From contig NZ_CP032134.1 of NCBI RefSeq assembly GCF_002165375.2, forward strand, positions 372,001 to 436,000: a stretch of DNA of 64,000 bases. Direction: 5' to 3'. The translations under genes were made by a program, and so were the position numbers. This DNA is from Acinetobacter chinensis. GTDB taxonomy: Bacteria > Pseudomonadota > Gammaproteobacteria > Pseudomonadales > Moraxellaceae. A model generated the notes under the pieces. It made no database searches. It saw nothing but the letters and a program-made list of their open reading frames with translations, and was not told the origin of the DNA. This document shows, piece after piece, positions 8,874 to 17,640 of this stretch (its first letter is position 1; each line of letters opens with the position of its first letter).

Positions 8874-9968
8874 TTATAAATCCACCATCACATCTGCAAA
8901 ACTCTGTTTTTCTACCAGTTCCAGAAACTCATCACCCATACGCTGACTTTCAGCTACAGACTGTCGCCATAATTTCTTACGCTCACTGTCCGACAAACCT
9001 TTCATGACAAAGTCTTTACGGTCAGGGAGACGTCCTAAAGGCAATGATTCCAGATATTCCGCAGACGGTGAAACGAGTAAAGTCCGTGCTTGATTTTCAG
9101 GATTGGCTTTGCGGGATTTGAACATTTTATCGAACCAGCCAGGGGTGATGCTGTCGGTGAAATGTGGGTACAGCACAATCCCTTTACTGTCGAAAGGCAA
9201 GTCGATGTGATAGTCAATCAGACCGCCATCACGGTATGCGCCTTGTGGTGCATCGGCAATATTTTTCACTGCCGGGGTGACACCTGGAATTGAACCTGAA
9301 GCCATGAGCCAGTCGGCAACATTGTTGGTATTAAAATTGACATAATGGGTTTTAAAGGCATCGTCCTGAATTTTAAACTGTGGGAAATGTCCAGGCTGAC
9401 AGATCACCCGTTGCATAAATTTATTGAGGTGATTACGTGAAACAGCATTACTGCCAATGATGCCCAAAAGTGAGCTGTATAAGGCAAGCTTCTGATCACT
9501 CTGGAAAATATGCTCTGCCTTAGCAGCGATAATCGCAAGGTGATAATCAGGGTGAGTGACCAGTTTTTCAGATTGATCGCCTAATATCCCATGCAACATA
9601 TCACGTGATATTTTCTCAATATCAGCGATTTTCATGCCTTTATGAAAGGGTAGATTAATATACAGTTCTGCCAGTTGTTCCGCGCCTTTTTTTTCACCTT
9701 GTGCAATGAGACTTGCAAAACGCCATGCGCCTACTGATGAACCGATCAGGTAACGGCGCTGTTTTTCACGTTGCAGAAAGTCACCGAAAATGGCTTGGTC
9801 AAGACCCATTAAACCAATGCCTTTTGGACCACCTGCCGCACCAGGAATGATGTCAACATGATGTGCTTGCAGTCCTTCGTTCTGAATGAGTTGTCTGGCA
9901 AGTGTGCCTGTCTGGATATTTAATGCAGCCGGGCGTTTTTGTAGAATCTGGGTCATGGGTTCACTCAC
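8874..9968 (-). CDS. Patatin-like phospholipase/acylhydrolase
   Basis: This 364-residue protein has the patatin layout. A glycine-rich oxyanion stretch (GAAGGPKG) lies at about 43-50, the nucleophile motif GSSVG at 76-80 with Ser78, and a DGG at about 245 supplies the catalytic aspartate. These enzymes hydrolyse acyl chains from phospholipids or other lipids with a Ser-Asp dyad. There is no signal peptide, so it acts in the cytosol or at the inner membrane unless secreted by a dedicated route. It stands alone on the minus strand. The substrate is unknown. Confidence 0.85.
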   Translation of the reverse strand: MSEPMTQILQKRPAALNIQTGTLARQLIQNEGLQAHHVDIIPGAAGGPKGIGLMGLDQAIFGDFLQREKQRRYLIGSSVGAWRFASLIAQGEKKGAEQLAELYINLPFHKGMKIADIEKISRDMLHGILGDQSEKLVTHPDYHLAIIAAKAEHIFQSDQKLALYSSLLGIIGSNAVSRNHLNKFMQRVICQPGHFPQFKIQDDAFKTHYVNFNTNNVADWLMASGSIPGVTPAVKNIADAPQGAYRDGGLIDYHIDLPFDSKGIVLYPHFTDSITPGWFDKMFKSRKANPENQARTLLVSPSAEYLESLPLGRLPDRKDFVMKGLSDSERKKLWRQSVAESQRMGDEFLELVEKQSFADVMVDL

Positions 9969-10029
9969 TCAAACGGATAGGGCTATTTTAGTGGTGAGGG
10001 AGTGATGAACAATGGCGAGAGGTGTCAGT

Positions 10030-10049
10030 GGGTGACTTGAGAGTCACCC
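10030..10049 (-). terminator. Short hairpin after the outer-membrane protein gene
   Basis: GGGTGACT pairs with AGTCACCC around a 4-nt loop, just 3' of the minus-strand gene that ends at 10071. No clear T-run follows on that strand, so its role as a terminator is uncertain. Confidence 0.35.
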
Positions 10050-10070
10050 TGGATGCTGAGCAGGAGATGT

Positions 10071-11171
10071 TTAGAAACCGTGGAAAGTGATCCCCAGGGA
10101 TGCCAGTCCATATCTGCGGTCCAGACGTGAAGCTGTGACGCCATTATATAGAAATGGAATATTCCCTGTGAAATTATGTTGGTACAGTTCACCCTGGAAA
10201 AATCCGGTCAGCTGTGGGCTGAAGTCATAACTCATTTTTGCTGCAAAAGTATGATTGTTGCTGATTGGGCTGCTGCCGAAAGAACTGACCCGATCATCTA
10301 TATCTTTGCGCCACAGGTGCTGATACTGATAAGCTAGCTGAGATTCAAATGCTCTGTAGCGCCAGCTCCATGATCCTCCAAAATGAGCAAACCAGGCTTC
10401 ATAGTTGAGGTCTTTCTGGATATCAATACCATATTCAGCGGCATTACCAGAAATATTCATTTTGGTCATCAGCATGTTATCGATCTGGCAGGGGCGGGCA
10501 AGCTGTCCGTAATAGCGGTTATCTGAGTGAATGGCGATATTCATCAGGCAGCCACGGGACTGAGTCTGTATATCGAGACGGTTCACTTTTACTTTACTGT
10601 AACCACTTCCGGTAAACAGATTCAGTTGGTTCATGTGATCAATTTTGTGTGAAAATATACCATCCAGCTGGAACTGAATATCTTCAGGCTGACTGACCTG
10701 AACCTGTTCATAATTACGCTGATTGATACGGGTTGGCGTTGATTTGTTCAGCTCATTTGCCTGATTTCCCCATATACCTGCACGTAAAGAAAGACTGCTT
10801 TTTTTACTCAGATTCAGTTCAGGTTTATAGCGAACAGCGAGCAGCATACTGTCAATATTGTTGGTGTCAGAAGCAAAATCTATTTTTCTTTTCCAGTATT
10901 CAGCATCTACAGACCATTGTGGATGGAACTGATAATTTGCCGCAAGGTGGAAGCCCTGATAGTCACCAGTACTGCTGTCACTCAGTCCCTCACTTTGCCT
11001 GAAGTCCGCAAAATCAATCGTGTCGTTCACAGCATCAAAACTGGCTGTCAGATGCAGTCTGGGTTGCTGGTCGGTAGTGAAGCTGGATGAAAGAAATGGA
11101 TCAGAAGGAGCTGCCTGTAATACAGACATGCAGGTATAACCTGCCAGCAGAGTCAATACAAAACGTTTCAT
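10071..11171 (-). CDS. Predicted outer-membrane beta-barrel protein of unknown function
   Basis: This 366-residue protein starts with a clear signal peptide (MKRFVLTLLAGYTCMSVLQA, cleavage probably before APSDP). The rest shows alternating hydrophobic and polar strands rich in Tyr, Trp and Phe, and ends in ITFHGF. A terminal aromatic residue is typical of outer-membrane barrels inserted by BAM. I do not recognise the family. Two cysteines near the middle (RGCLMN and RPCQID) could form a disulfide in a loop. It lies 65 bp downstream of the Gly-rich lipoprotein gene on the same strand, but a stable hairpin lies between them. The two may act together at the surface; that is inference. Confidence 0.7.
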   Translation of the reverse strand: MKRFVLTLLAGYTCMSVLQAAPSDPFLSSSFTTDQQPRLHLTASFDAVNDTIDFADFRQSEGLSDSSTGDYQGFHLAANYQFHPQWSVDAEYWKRKIDFASDTNNIDSMLLAVRYKPELNLSKKSSLSLRAGIWGNQANELNKSTPTRINQRNYEQVQVSQPEDIQFQLDGIFSHKIDHMNQLNLFTGSGYSKVKVNRLDIQTQSRGCLMNIAIHSDNRYYGQLARPCQIDNMLMTKMNISGNAAEYGIDIQKDLNYEAWFAHFGGSWSWRYRAFESQLAYQYQHLWRKDIDDRVSSFGSSPISNNHTFAAKMSYDFSPQLTGFFQGELYQHNFTGNIPFLYNGVTASRLDRRYGLASLGITFHGF

Positions 11172-11205
11172 AAGAAAGGCGTGGGAATTGGAGAGGGAGA
11201 GGGAA

Positions 11206-11225
11206 AGTCAGCCCGAAGGCTGACT
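11206..11225 (-). terminator. Tetraloop hairpin between lipoprotein and barrel genes
   Basis: On the minus strand AGTCAGCC-TTCG-GGCTGACT forms a perfect 8-bp stem capped by a UUCG tetraloop, a very stable RNA fold. Only TTT follows, so it may attenuate rather than stop transcription into the next gene. Confidence 0.5.
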
Positions 11226-11236
11226 CTGGAGAACAA

Positions 11237-12745
11237 TCAGTTCAGTTTTAAGTAACCCGTTACACTTGCACCTGTAAAGCCACCAAATGTTCCAGTGCCA
11301 AGCCCCAGTGACGGATCAATTACATAGGTGATAGGAAGTACATAAGCTGTTGTTGCAATCACATCGCCAACAGCCAGCTGGTTAAAGTACTGGTTGTAAT
11401 AACCTTGCAGTGTTGGGGTATTGCTGATGATGCTGTACAGGGAAACTGCACCTGCCTGAATTTCAAGAGGCTTATCGTTCAGCATGACAAATTCAGTTTG
11501 CTGTATACCTTTAAGGCTGGACTGAAGTGTGATGACCGCATCCTTAGGTACTGTTGCACTGATAATGTCACCAGCAGTATTGAAGGTGATACGTAGATTA
11601 CTGATACTGATATCGATGTTTTCAGTCAGGGAGCCACGTGTTGCAACAACTTTAAAGCCAAGTTTAATGGTGTCGGTTAATTCTGACTTGGTGTTGTCCA
11701 GTTTGAATTTAGCAGACAGAGCAGCCTGCAGACCACCAAGATCAATGTTGAGTGGTGCCGCAGCAGTTGAAGCCTTAATGTCAGCCAAAGAGTAATGACC
11801 TAAGGAAAAATCACTGTAAACAGGGGTTTTCAGGTTTTCTTTAATTTCATTGAGTTTGGCCTGATCAGCAACTAAAGCGGACTGAAGGTCTGCACCTGTA
11901 CCATTGGCAGTAACACTTTGTACAATATCGGAGACAGTGGTGATATTTGTCTGAATCTGATCTGTTACAGAGGTATCAATTGCTGTAGATGGATCTGCAA
12001 TCACGGTTTCAGCAGTGCTGACTGCACTGTCGACAATATTTGCAAGGACAGTCGTCTGAAGATCACCGTTGGCATTAAACAGAGCTGTATTCTGGTTTTT
12101 CAGAATACTGACAATGGATTCAAATGCAATTTTAGTTGCGGCATCCTGTGTCAGTGCTGTAGAGCCATCACCTTTGCTGACAGCCTGTAAACTGTCTTCA
12201 ATCTGGGTTGCCAGCTGCTGTAATACAAAAACGGCAGCCATTTCTTTTGCAGTACCCGCTGTTACTGGATCAAATGTGCTGATATTTGCTGCTGTGACAG
12301 AGGTGATGCCAAGGTTGTTCAGTATCGTCTGTAAATCTGCTGAGCCCAGGTAGTATTCAAGTGAAGTCAGAGGACTTGCAACAAGTTTGCCTGATGCGAA
12401 ATTCTGAAGATCTGTTTTTTTAACTTTCAGCGTTCCAGTAAAAGCCTGACCAGTAACAATATCTGTGCCGCCACGTATTGTCAGTGCTGAACTGGTACAG
12501 TTTGCAAGAGTTGTGAAAGAGAAAGTACCTTGAGCGCCTGTAGTAGTACTTACGCCATTACAGTCATCAAAGGTAACGGTTGAACCATTCAGATAAAAGT
12601 CAACAGCGACCCCGGATACTGTTTTAGGTGTAAACGGTGTTGATGGATTTGAGCTGCCACCACCACCGCCGCCACCACAAGCAGTGATTAATGAGCCTAT
12701 AGCGATTGCTAATACAGAATGTTTGATTGTTTGATAGCGAGACAT
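11237..12745 (-). CDS. Gly-rich surface lipoprotein of unknown function
   Basis: This 502-residue protein begins with a lipoprotein signal ending in the lipobox LITAC, with the acylated Cys at 23. A seven-glycine linker and a Ser/Pro/Thr-rich spacer follow, then an apparent beta-sandwich segment (SGVAVDFYLNGSTVTF). That part resembles the carboxypeptidase-regulatory-like repeats of surface proteins. The central part is rich in Ala, Thr and Asp with helical stretches; the C-terminus is beta-rich and Gly-rich. A good ribosome site (GGGGAA) precedes the start. The Gly linker and low-complexity composition suggest an exposed, extended protein. No enzyme motif is visible. It is followed by the predicted barrel gene. 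Confidence 0.7.
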   Translation of the reverse strand: MSRYQTIKHSVLAIAIGSLITACGGGGGGGSSNPSTPFTPKTVSGVAVDFYLNGSTVTFDDCNGVSTTTGAQGTFSFTTLANCTSSALTIRGGTDIVTGQAFTGTLKVKKTDLQNFASGKLVASPLTSLEYYLGSADLQTILNNLGITSVTAANISTFDPVTAGTAKEMAAVFVLQQLATQIEDSLQAVSKGDGSTALTQDAATKIAFESIVSILKNQNTALFNANGDLQTTVLANIVDSAVSTAETVIADPSTAIDTSVTDQIQTNITTVSDIVQSVTANGTGADLQSALVADQAKLNEIKENLKTPVYSDFSLGHYSLADIKASTAAAPLNIDLGGLQAALSAKFKLDNTKSELTDTIKLGFKVVATRGSLTENIDISISNLRITFNTAGDIISATVPKDAVITLQSSLKGIQQTEFVMLNDKPLEIQAGAVSLYSIISNTPTLQGYYNQYFNQLAVGDVIATTAYVLPITYVIDPSLGLGTGTFGGFTGASVTGYLKLN

Positions 12746-13306
12746 ATTGATTTATTCCCCAATAAAAAAGTAATTAAATAATTTTAATCACTTATATCAA
12801 AAAAAAATTATTATTAAAGTAAGGTTTATTTTTATTTTAAAAAAATGAATTTTTTGTTTTATTGCATTTGATTAATTTTTTTATTTTAAATTTTTGTTAT
12901 AATTATTATATTGTTTTTAAAAAGGATTTATTGTTCGATTTGATTTTTTAAAAATATCAATAAACATGAATATTATAGTAAATAGTGGGTTGTTAGTTGT
13001 TGAAATTAAACAATAAATACCAAAAACCAGGTATTTAAATTTTAAAATAAATAATGGTTTTTATTTATCTTTGTGTTGCTTGTCTTATATTTAACTGAAA
13101 TATAACCAGAACCAGGGATATGTATTTTTTATTTATTGTGTTAAAGGTTTTTATTTGAGTTGAATAATAATTTTTTTAATATTTATGTGAATTTTATTTT
13201 TATGAGGATAACAAAATATCTGGCTAAAGTGATTTCAGTATCATTTATTTTACTGTGAGTTAAAAAAAGAGAGCCTGAGCTCTCTTTTTAATTTGAATAT
13301 GTGGCT
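12746..13306. other. Long, very AT-rich intergenic region
   Basis: Apart from the ubiB terminator at its right end (13262-13290), this 560-bp stretch has no gene. It is strikingly richer in A and T than the flanking genes, with long A and T tracts. It must hold the promoter of the Gly-rich lipoprotein gene. Such DNA is a likely target for H-NS-type silencers, but no specific site can be assigned. Confidence 0.6.
13262..13290 (-). terminator. Intrinsic terminator of ubiB
   Basis: GAGAGC-CTGA-GCTCTC is flanked by an A-tract on the left and a T-tract on the right, so the minus-strand RNA forms a strong stem followed by a U-run. It lies 17 bp beyond the ubiB stop and could work in both directions. 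Confidence 0.85.
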
Positions 13307-14926
13307 TTACTTTGCAACCCGCCAGACGGCTAAAACACTTGCCAGTACAATCAGCACAATTGAGATATACCACGGCGCAATAATGGCAATGGATAATAAA
13401 ATCGCCATGATAGAACCGAACATCCAGCTGCGTTTCTGCTGATGTTCAACCTCCAGGCGCATCATCTGTAATTCATGCAGTTGCTTTGAATGCCATGCAG
13501 ACTGATTTTTCAGACCATTTAAACTGTCAATCATTAACATTGGTAAATCCTGAGCACCTAAAAGCAGGTCAGGAATTTTTTGTCCTAATTCTTTTAAGTT
13601 CTTCTGCGGATTCATCTGTGCTTTGACCCATTCGGTCAGAATCGGCTTTGCCAGGCTCCAGATATCCAGATCAGGATAAAGGTCTGTGCCTAAACCTTCC
13701 ACATGTACCAGTGTTTTGAGTAATAACATCAGCTGTGGCGGAATTTCCAGATGGAAACGACGGGCAATATCCATAACTTGAATTAGGATGCCTGCGAAAT
13801 CCAGTTCGTGCATCGGTTTAGACACCATCGGTCCAACCGTACGACGCATTTCACGGGCGAGGGCATCCTGATCTGTGCCTGGTGGAATCCAACCTGCCTG
13901 ATGCACAATCTGAATCAGCTGCATAAAGTCGCTGTTCATTACCGCAAGCAACATACGGGCAACGGTCATCTGATCTGACTTGGACAACTCACCCATAATT
14001 GCACAGTCAAGGGCAATATAACGAGGTTTGCTTGGATTCAGCGTTTCAACAAAGACATTTCCTGGATGCATGTCTGCATGGAAAAAGTTGTCACGAAACA
14101 CCTGGGTAAAGAAAATCGTTAAACCTTTTTCAGCCAGATCTTTGCGATCCATGCCCAGTTTTTCAAAGGTTTCAATGTCTGAAATCGGCACACCTGTGAT
14201 GCGTTCAGCCACCATCACATCTTTGCTGTCCATATACACTTCAGGCACATACATCATGCTTGAGCCTGTGAAGTAATGGCGCATACGACGGGTATTATCC
14301 GCTTCTAAGGTCAGATCCAGTTCATTTAAAATGACCTGGCGATAGTTCTCAATGATTTCGGAAATATGCACAGCACGTGCCGCTTCAAGACGCTTCTCTA
14401 AACTTGCGCCCAGCCATCTTAGAATTTCAAAATCCTGCAGAATCTGATTGCGGATATCAGGTCGGGTGACTTTCACCACCACTTCACGACCATCATGCAA
14501 GGCTGCTGTATGAACCTGAGCAATTGAAGCTGCAGCCAGAGGTGCATCATCAAAACGTGTGAATAATGTGTTGATGCTGGCTTTAAGCGATTCTTCAATA
14601 CGGGTTTTGGCAACATCTGAACCGAAAGGTTTAACACGATCCTGAAGTAGAACCAGTTGCTGTAACATTTCAGGTGGAATCAGATCACGGCGTGTTGAAA
14701 GCAATTGCCCCAGTTTGATTGCCAAAGGTCCCATTTCTTCTAAAGCTTCTTTCAGCTTCAGTGGGTTTTTACGCTCTTTGCTTGACCATGCCGCAGGGTG
14801 CATACGGATAATAGATAAAGCATGGCGGGCTTTTTCAGGTAATTCTTCCGCAGGAACCAATGTATCGAGTCTATAGTGAGCAGCAATGCGCCACAGTTCG
14901 AGTAATCGGGAAATATGCGGAATCAT
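13307..14926 (-). CDS. ubiB: Ubiquinone biosynthesis atypical kinase/ATPase UbiB
   Basis: This 539-residue protein of the ABC1/ADCK family is needed for ubiquinone synthesis as an accessory ATPase of the membrane-associated Ubi complex. It has the family features KxGQ (AIKLGQLLSTRRD) near residues 70-80, an Ala-rich loop AAASIAQVHTA, and EADNTRRM. The kinase-like HADMHPGNVFVE and a metal-binding ALDC in place of the usual DFG follow. Two hydrophobic helices at the C-terminus (residues about 500-535) anchor it in the inner membrane. It follows ubiJ by 8 bp, in the order ubiE-ubiJ-ubiB found in many proteobacteria. Confidence 0.95.
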   Translation of the reverse strand: MIPHISRLLELWRIAAHYRLDTLVPAEELPEKARHALSIIRMHPAAWSSKERKNPLKLKEALEEMGPLAIKLGQLLSTRRDLIPPEMLQQLVLLQDRVKPFGSDVAKTRIEESLKASINTLFTRFDDAPLAAASIAQVHTAALHDGREVVVKVTRPDIRNQILQDFEILRWLGASLEKRLEAARAVHISEIIENYRQVILNELDLTLEADNTRRMRHYFTGSSMMYVPEVYMDSKDVMVAERITGVPISDIETFEKLGMDRKDLAEKGLTIFFTQVFRDNFFHADMHPGNVFVETLNPSKPRYIALDCAIMGELSKSDQMTVARMLLAVMNSDFMQLIQIVHQAGWIPPGTDQDALAREMRRTVGPMVSKPMHELDFAGILIQVMDIARRFHLEIPPQLMLLLKTLVHVEGLGTDLYPDLDIWSLAKPILTEWVKAQMNPQKNLKELGQKIPDLLLGAQDLPMLMIDSLNGLKNQSAWHSKQLHELQMMRLEVEHQQKRSWMFGSIMAILLSIAIIAPWYISIVLIVLASVLAVWRVAK

Positions 14927-14934
14927 AAATGGTC

Positions 14935-15600
14935 TTACCTGGGTTGTTCAGAACTGAGTTGACTTTGAAGCTGTAGAATTTTTGCTTCAAGCCGATCAAT
15001 ATTCTGGTTAAGAGAACGTGTATCGTGCTGTAAATCATCCATTTGCCAGCGCGGTGCAAATAAACCTGTATCTTCTTTTAGAAAATCTTCGGCAAAAAAT
15101 AAATGACTTTGTAATGAGCGTTTGATCAGTTTAGGTGCAAGCTGAATTTTACCGATTTCATGTGCAAGCGCTGGGCCGATCCATGGACTTAAATGCGAGG
15201 CTAAATCAGGTTCAGCCTGCTGGATAATCCGCTGGATATCCTGTAACAGATGATAATCACCTTGCAGGGGAATATTGCCAATATCATCGGCAACAAACAG
15301 TTTGGCAAGTTCAACCACACTTTTGACATGTAAAGTCGCAGTTGCTTCCGAAACTGCAGTGGTCTGATCAAAAGGGCGCTGTTCAAAAACAGATGGTGTA
15401 TTACTTTTGCCTGTCACAGTCGGTTCAAGACGAACTTTATGTTCATCAAAAAACACATCAACAGACAATTGTGGTGAGTCAATCACCACACGCAGCAGTT
15501 TGCCCTGTAACTGATTGAACTGGATACGGGTGATCGCATCCAGATTGATAAATTGATTGATGAGTCGTTCAACTGCACCAAGTGCCAGAATGGACCACAT
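14935..15600 (-). CDS. ubiJ: Ubiquinone biosynthesis accessory factor UbiJ (SCP2 domain)
   Basis: This 221-residue protein has an N-terminal SCP2-like lipid-binding region (about residues 20-120), where it is thought to hold the hydrophobic ubiquinone precursors. Its C-terminal coiled segment (SLNQNIDRLEAKILQLQSQL) is typical of UbiJ. It is a non-catalytic subunit of the aerobic Ubi complex. It lies between ubiE (43 bp upstream) and ubiB (8 bp downstream), which fixes the assignment more firmly than sequence alone. Confidence 0.9.
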   Translation of the reverse strand: MWSILALGAVERLINQFINLDAITRIQFNQLQGKLLRVVIDSPQLSVDVFFDEHKVRLEPTVTGKSNTPSVFEQRPFDQTTAVSEATATLHVKSVVELAKLFVADDIGNIPLQGDYHLLQDIQRIIQQAEPDLASHLSPWIGPALAHEIGKIQLAPKLIKRSLQSHLFFAEDFLKEDTGLFAPRWQMDDLQHDTRSLNQNIDRLEAKILQLQSQLSSEQPR

Positions 15601-15643
15601 AATTCAACCTTTACTGTTCATATTGTTCAGTGGACTGTAGCAA

Positions 15644-16588
15644 TTACAGTTTAAAACCGCGGTGTACTGCTACGATGCCACCGGTGAGGTTGTGGTAATC
15701 GCAGTTTTTAAAACCTGCATTTTCCATCATGCCTTTTAAGGTGCGCTGATCCGGGTGCATACGGATAGATTCTGCTAAGTATTTATAACTTTCAGCGTCA
15801 TTGGCAATAATTTTACCCATGATTGGTAATGCTGTGAATGAGTACAGATCGTACAGTTTGGAGAATGGCTCGAAGACCGGTTTTGAAAACTCAAGAACCA
15901 GTAAGCGACCACCTGGCTTAAGGACACGGTACATGGCAGCCAGTGCTGCATCTTTGTCAGTCACGTTACGCAGACCAAAACTGATGGTCAGAAGATCAAA
16001 GCTGTTGTCTTCAAATGGTTCTAAAGTTTCAGCATTTGCCAGTACAAAATCGACATTGGTACAGCCTGCATCAATCAGACGGTCACGACCGACATTGAGC
16101 ATGGATTCATTAATATCAGACAGAACCACATGACCAGTAGGACCGACTTCACGGCTGAATACTTTGGCTAAGTCGCCCGTACCGCCTGCAATATCGAGGA
16201 CACGCTGACCACGGCGTACACCGGACATATTGATCGCAAAACGCTTCCATAAACGGTGAATACCGAAAGACATCAGGTCATTCATGATGTCGTATTTGGC
16301 TGCAACAGAGTGGAAAACTTCTGCCACTTTCTGGGCTTTATCCTCACTGCTGACTGTCTGATAACCGAAATGTGTAGTTGCGCCGACATTACCGGTATTT
16401 GCACCACGAGGAAGGTTATATTTCGGAACAGTGCCTGATATTGGTGTATCTGTCAGCTGCTGCTGTAATGTCTGCTGTTGACCCTGAGCAACACCCTGCG
16501 GTAATGGCTCAGTCAGAAATGGACTCACTTTGTCTGTTTTTTCTGCCGTTGCTGCTGTTGCATCTGGCTGCTGGTTTTCATTCGACAT
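15644..16588 (-). CDS. ubiE: Ubiquinone/menaquinone biosynthesis C-methyltransferase UbiE
   Basis: The chosen start at 16588 has a well-placed ribosome site (GGAGTGACTCGA before ATG) and gives 314 residues. An in-frame start 21 bp further up lacks one. The core begins near residue 70 and has the SAM-binding VLDIAGGTGDLAKVFS and the family motif FGLRNVTDKDAAL. It methylates a demethoxy-ubiquinol intermediate using SAM. The first 65-70 residues are an extra tail rich in Gln, Thr and Pro (QGQQQTLQQQLTDT); E. coli UbiE (251 residues) does not have it. The tail is probably disordered; its role is unknown. It heads the ubiE-ubiJ-ubiB operon. Confidence 0.95.
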   Translation of the reverse strand: MSNENQQPDATAATAEKTDKVSPFLTEPLPQGVAQGQQQTLQQQLTDTPISGTVPKYNLPRGANTGNVGATTHFGYQTVSSEDKAQKVAEVFHSVAAKYDIMNDLMSFGIHRLWKRFAINMSGVRRGQRVLDIAGGTGDLAKVFSREVGPTGHVVLSDINESMLNVGRDRLIDAGCTNVDFVLANAETLEPFEDNSFDLLTISFGLRNVTDKDAALAAMYRVLKPGGRLLVLEFSKPVFEPFSKLYDLYSFTALPIMGKIIANDAESYKYLAESIRMHPDQRTLKGMMENAGFKNCDYHNLTGGIVAVHRGFKL

Positions 16589-16739
16589 TCGAGTCACTCC
16601 TGAACACAAAAATAGTCAATCTTGCAGTGTTTTGCATGATGACAGATTCTACGGATTTTTACAGTCATCATCATGCAGTTGTGATGAAAAATATACCGAA
16701 AATATGCTGGGACATCATGCGGATCTGCCACCGACCTTA

Positions 16740-17447
16740 TCATATTTCAAAAGGATTTGTTTTTCCTGCATGTACATTTTCTACAATTGTACGTTCTTTG
16801 GCTGTAAATTCCTGAATAAACTTTGCTGCCGATTTCATCGGTTTCATTGCCACAAAGCCTTCACCAATAAAGTCATACATCAGCTCAAACTTATATTTTG
16901 CTGCAGTCCCTTTACACATTTTAAATGCAGTGTGCATGATGAATGAGCGCATGTATTTATCTAACGCTGTGCCGAGGTCATCTAGCAGATTCAGCTGTTC
17001 CAGGCGGGCATCTTTCTGATCCAGCTGAATCAGGGTCTGGAGCATCATTTCATCGTCAATGGGTTGATCTGTCGGATAGTTTTTTAACAGCTGGGCAGCA
17101 ACCTGTTCATCCAACCGCATGGCAAGTACAGCCAGTCCGACCGATTTCAGTCCGGTTTTAATGGCATTTTCAGGAATGATTTTTTCAGCTTTGTGGGCAT
17201 ATTTCAGTAAGCGCTCAATCTGAAGGGAAAGCTCATCGAACTCGGGACCACCGTACAGGCGGTTAATAAAGTATTTTGCCATCAGCTGGTATTCAGGTTT
17301 ACTGAACATTTCCTGATGGGTTTTCTGAATGCGCTGTTTCAGCCAGTCCTGGGCTTCATGCAGACGTTTTTCCAGGACAGGATCTGAGTGATAGCTGAGT
17401 TGCTGGTATTGTTCCAGCAGTTGATCCAGTGCTGCAAGTTTGGACAT
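16740..17447 (-). CDS. Helical protein of the FFLEELY-motif type
   Basis: This 235-residue protein appears all alpha-helical and soluble. It contains MAKYFINRLYGGPEF at about 53-67, which resembles the conserved FFLEELY(G) motif that names a family common in Acinetobacter and relatives. No catalytic motif is visible. It is on the same strand as ubiE and about 150 bp upstream, so co-transcription is possible but not shown. The function is unknown; the family assignment is from memory of the motif and should be treated as probable. Confidence 0.65.
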   Translation of the reverse strand: MSKLAALDQLLEQYQQLSYHSDPVLEKRLHEAQDWLKQRIQKTHQEMFSKPEYQLMAKYFINRLYGGPEFDELSLQIERLLKYAHKAEKIIPENAIKTGLKSVGLAVLAMRLDEQVAAQLLKNYPTDQPIDDEMMLQTLIQLDQKDARLEQLNLLDDLGTALDKYMRSFIMHTAFKMCKGTAAKYKFELMYDFIGEGFVAMKPMKSAAKFIQEFTAKERTIVENVHAGKTNPFEI

Positions 17448-17640
17448 ATTTAAACCCGATGATTCATCTTTTGAAAAGCATAATGGCAGTTTAACGGCAC
17501 TGCTATGACAGTAGAACTGAAACCATACTGAAATATGGTCAGTCCTGGGGGAGGATTATTACAGAATGATGTACATAATTGATATGGCGGGTACGGCGGA
17601 AATCACTATACTGAACTGATCAGATAACATAAGAGAAGTG

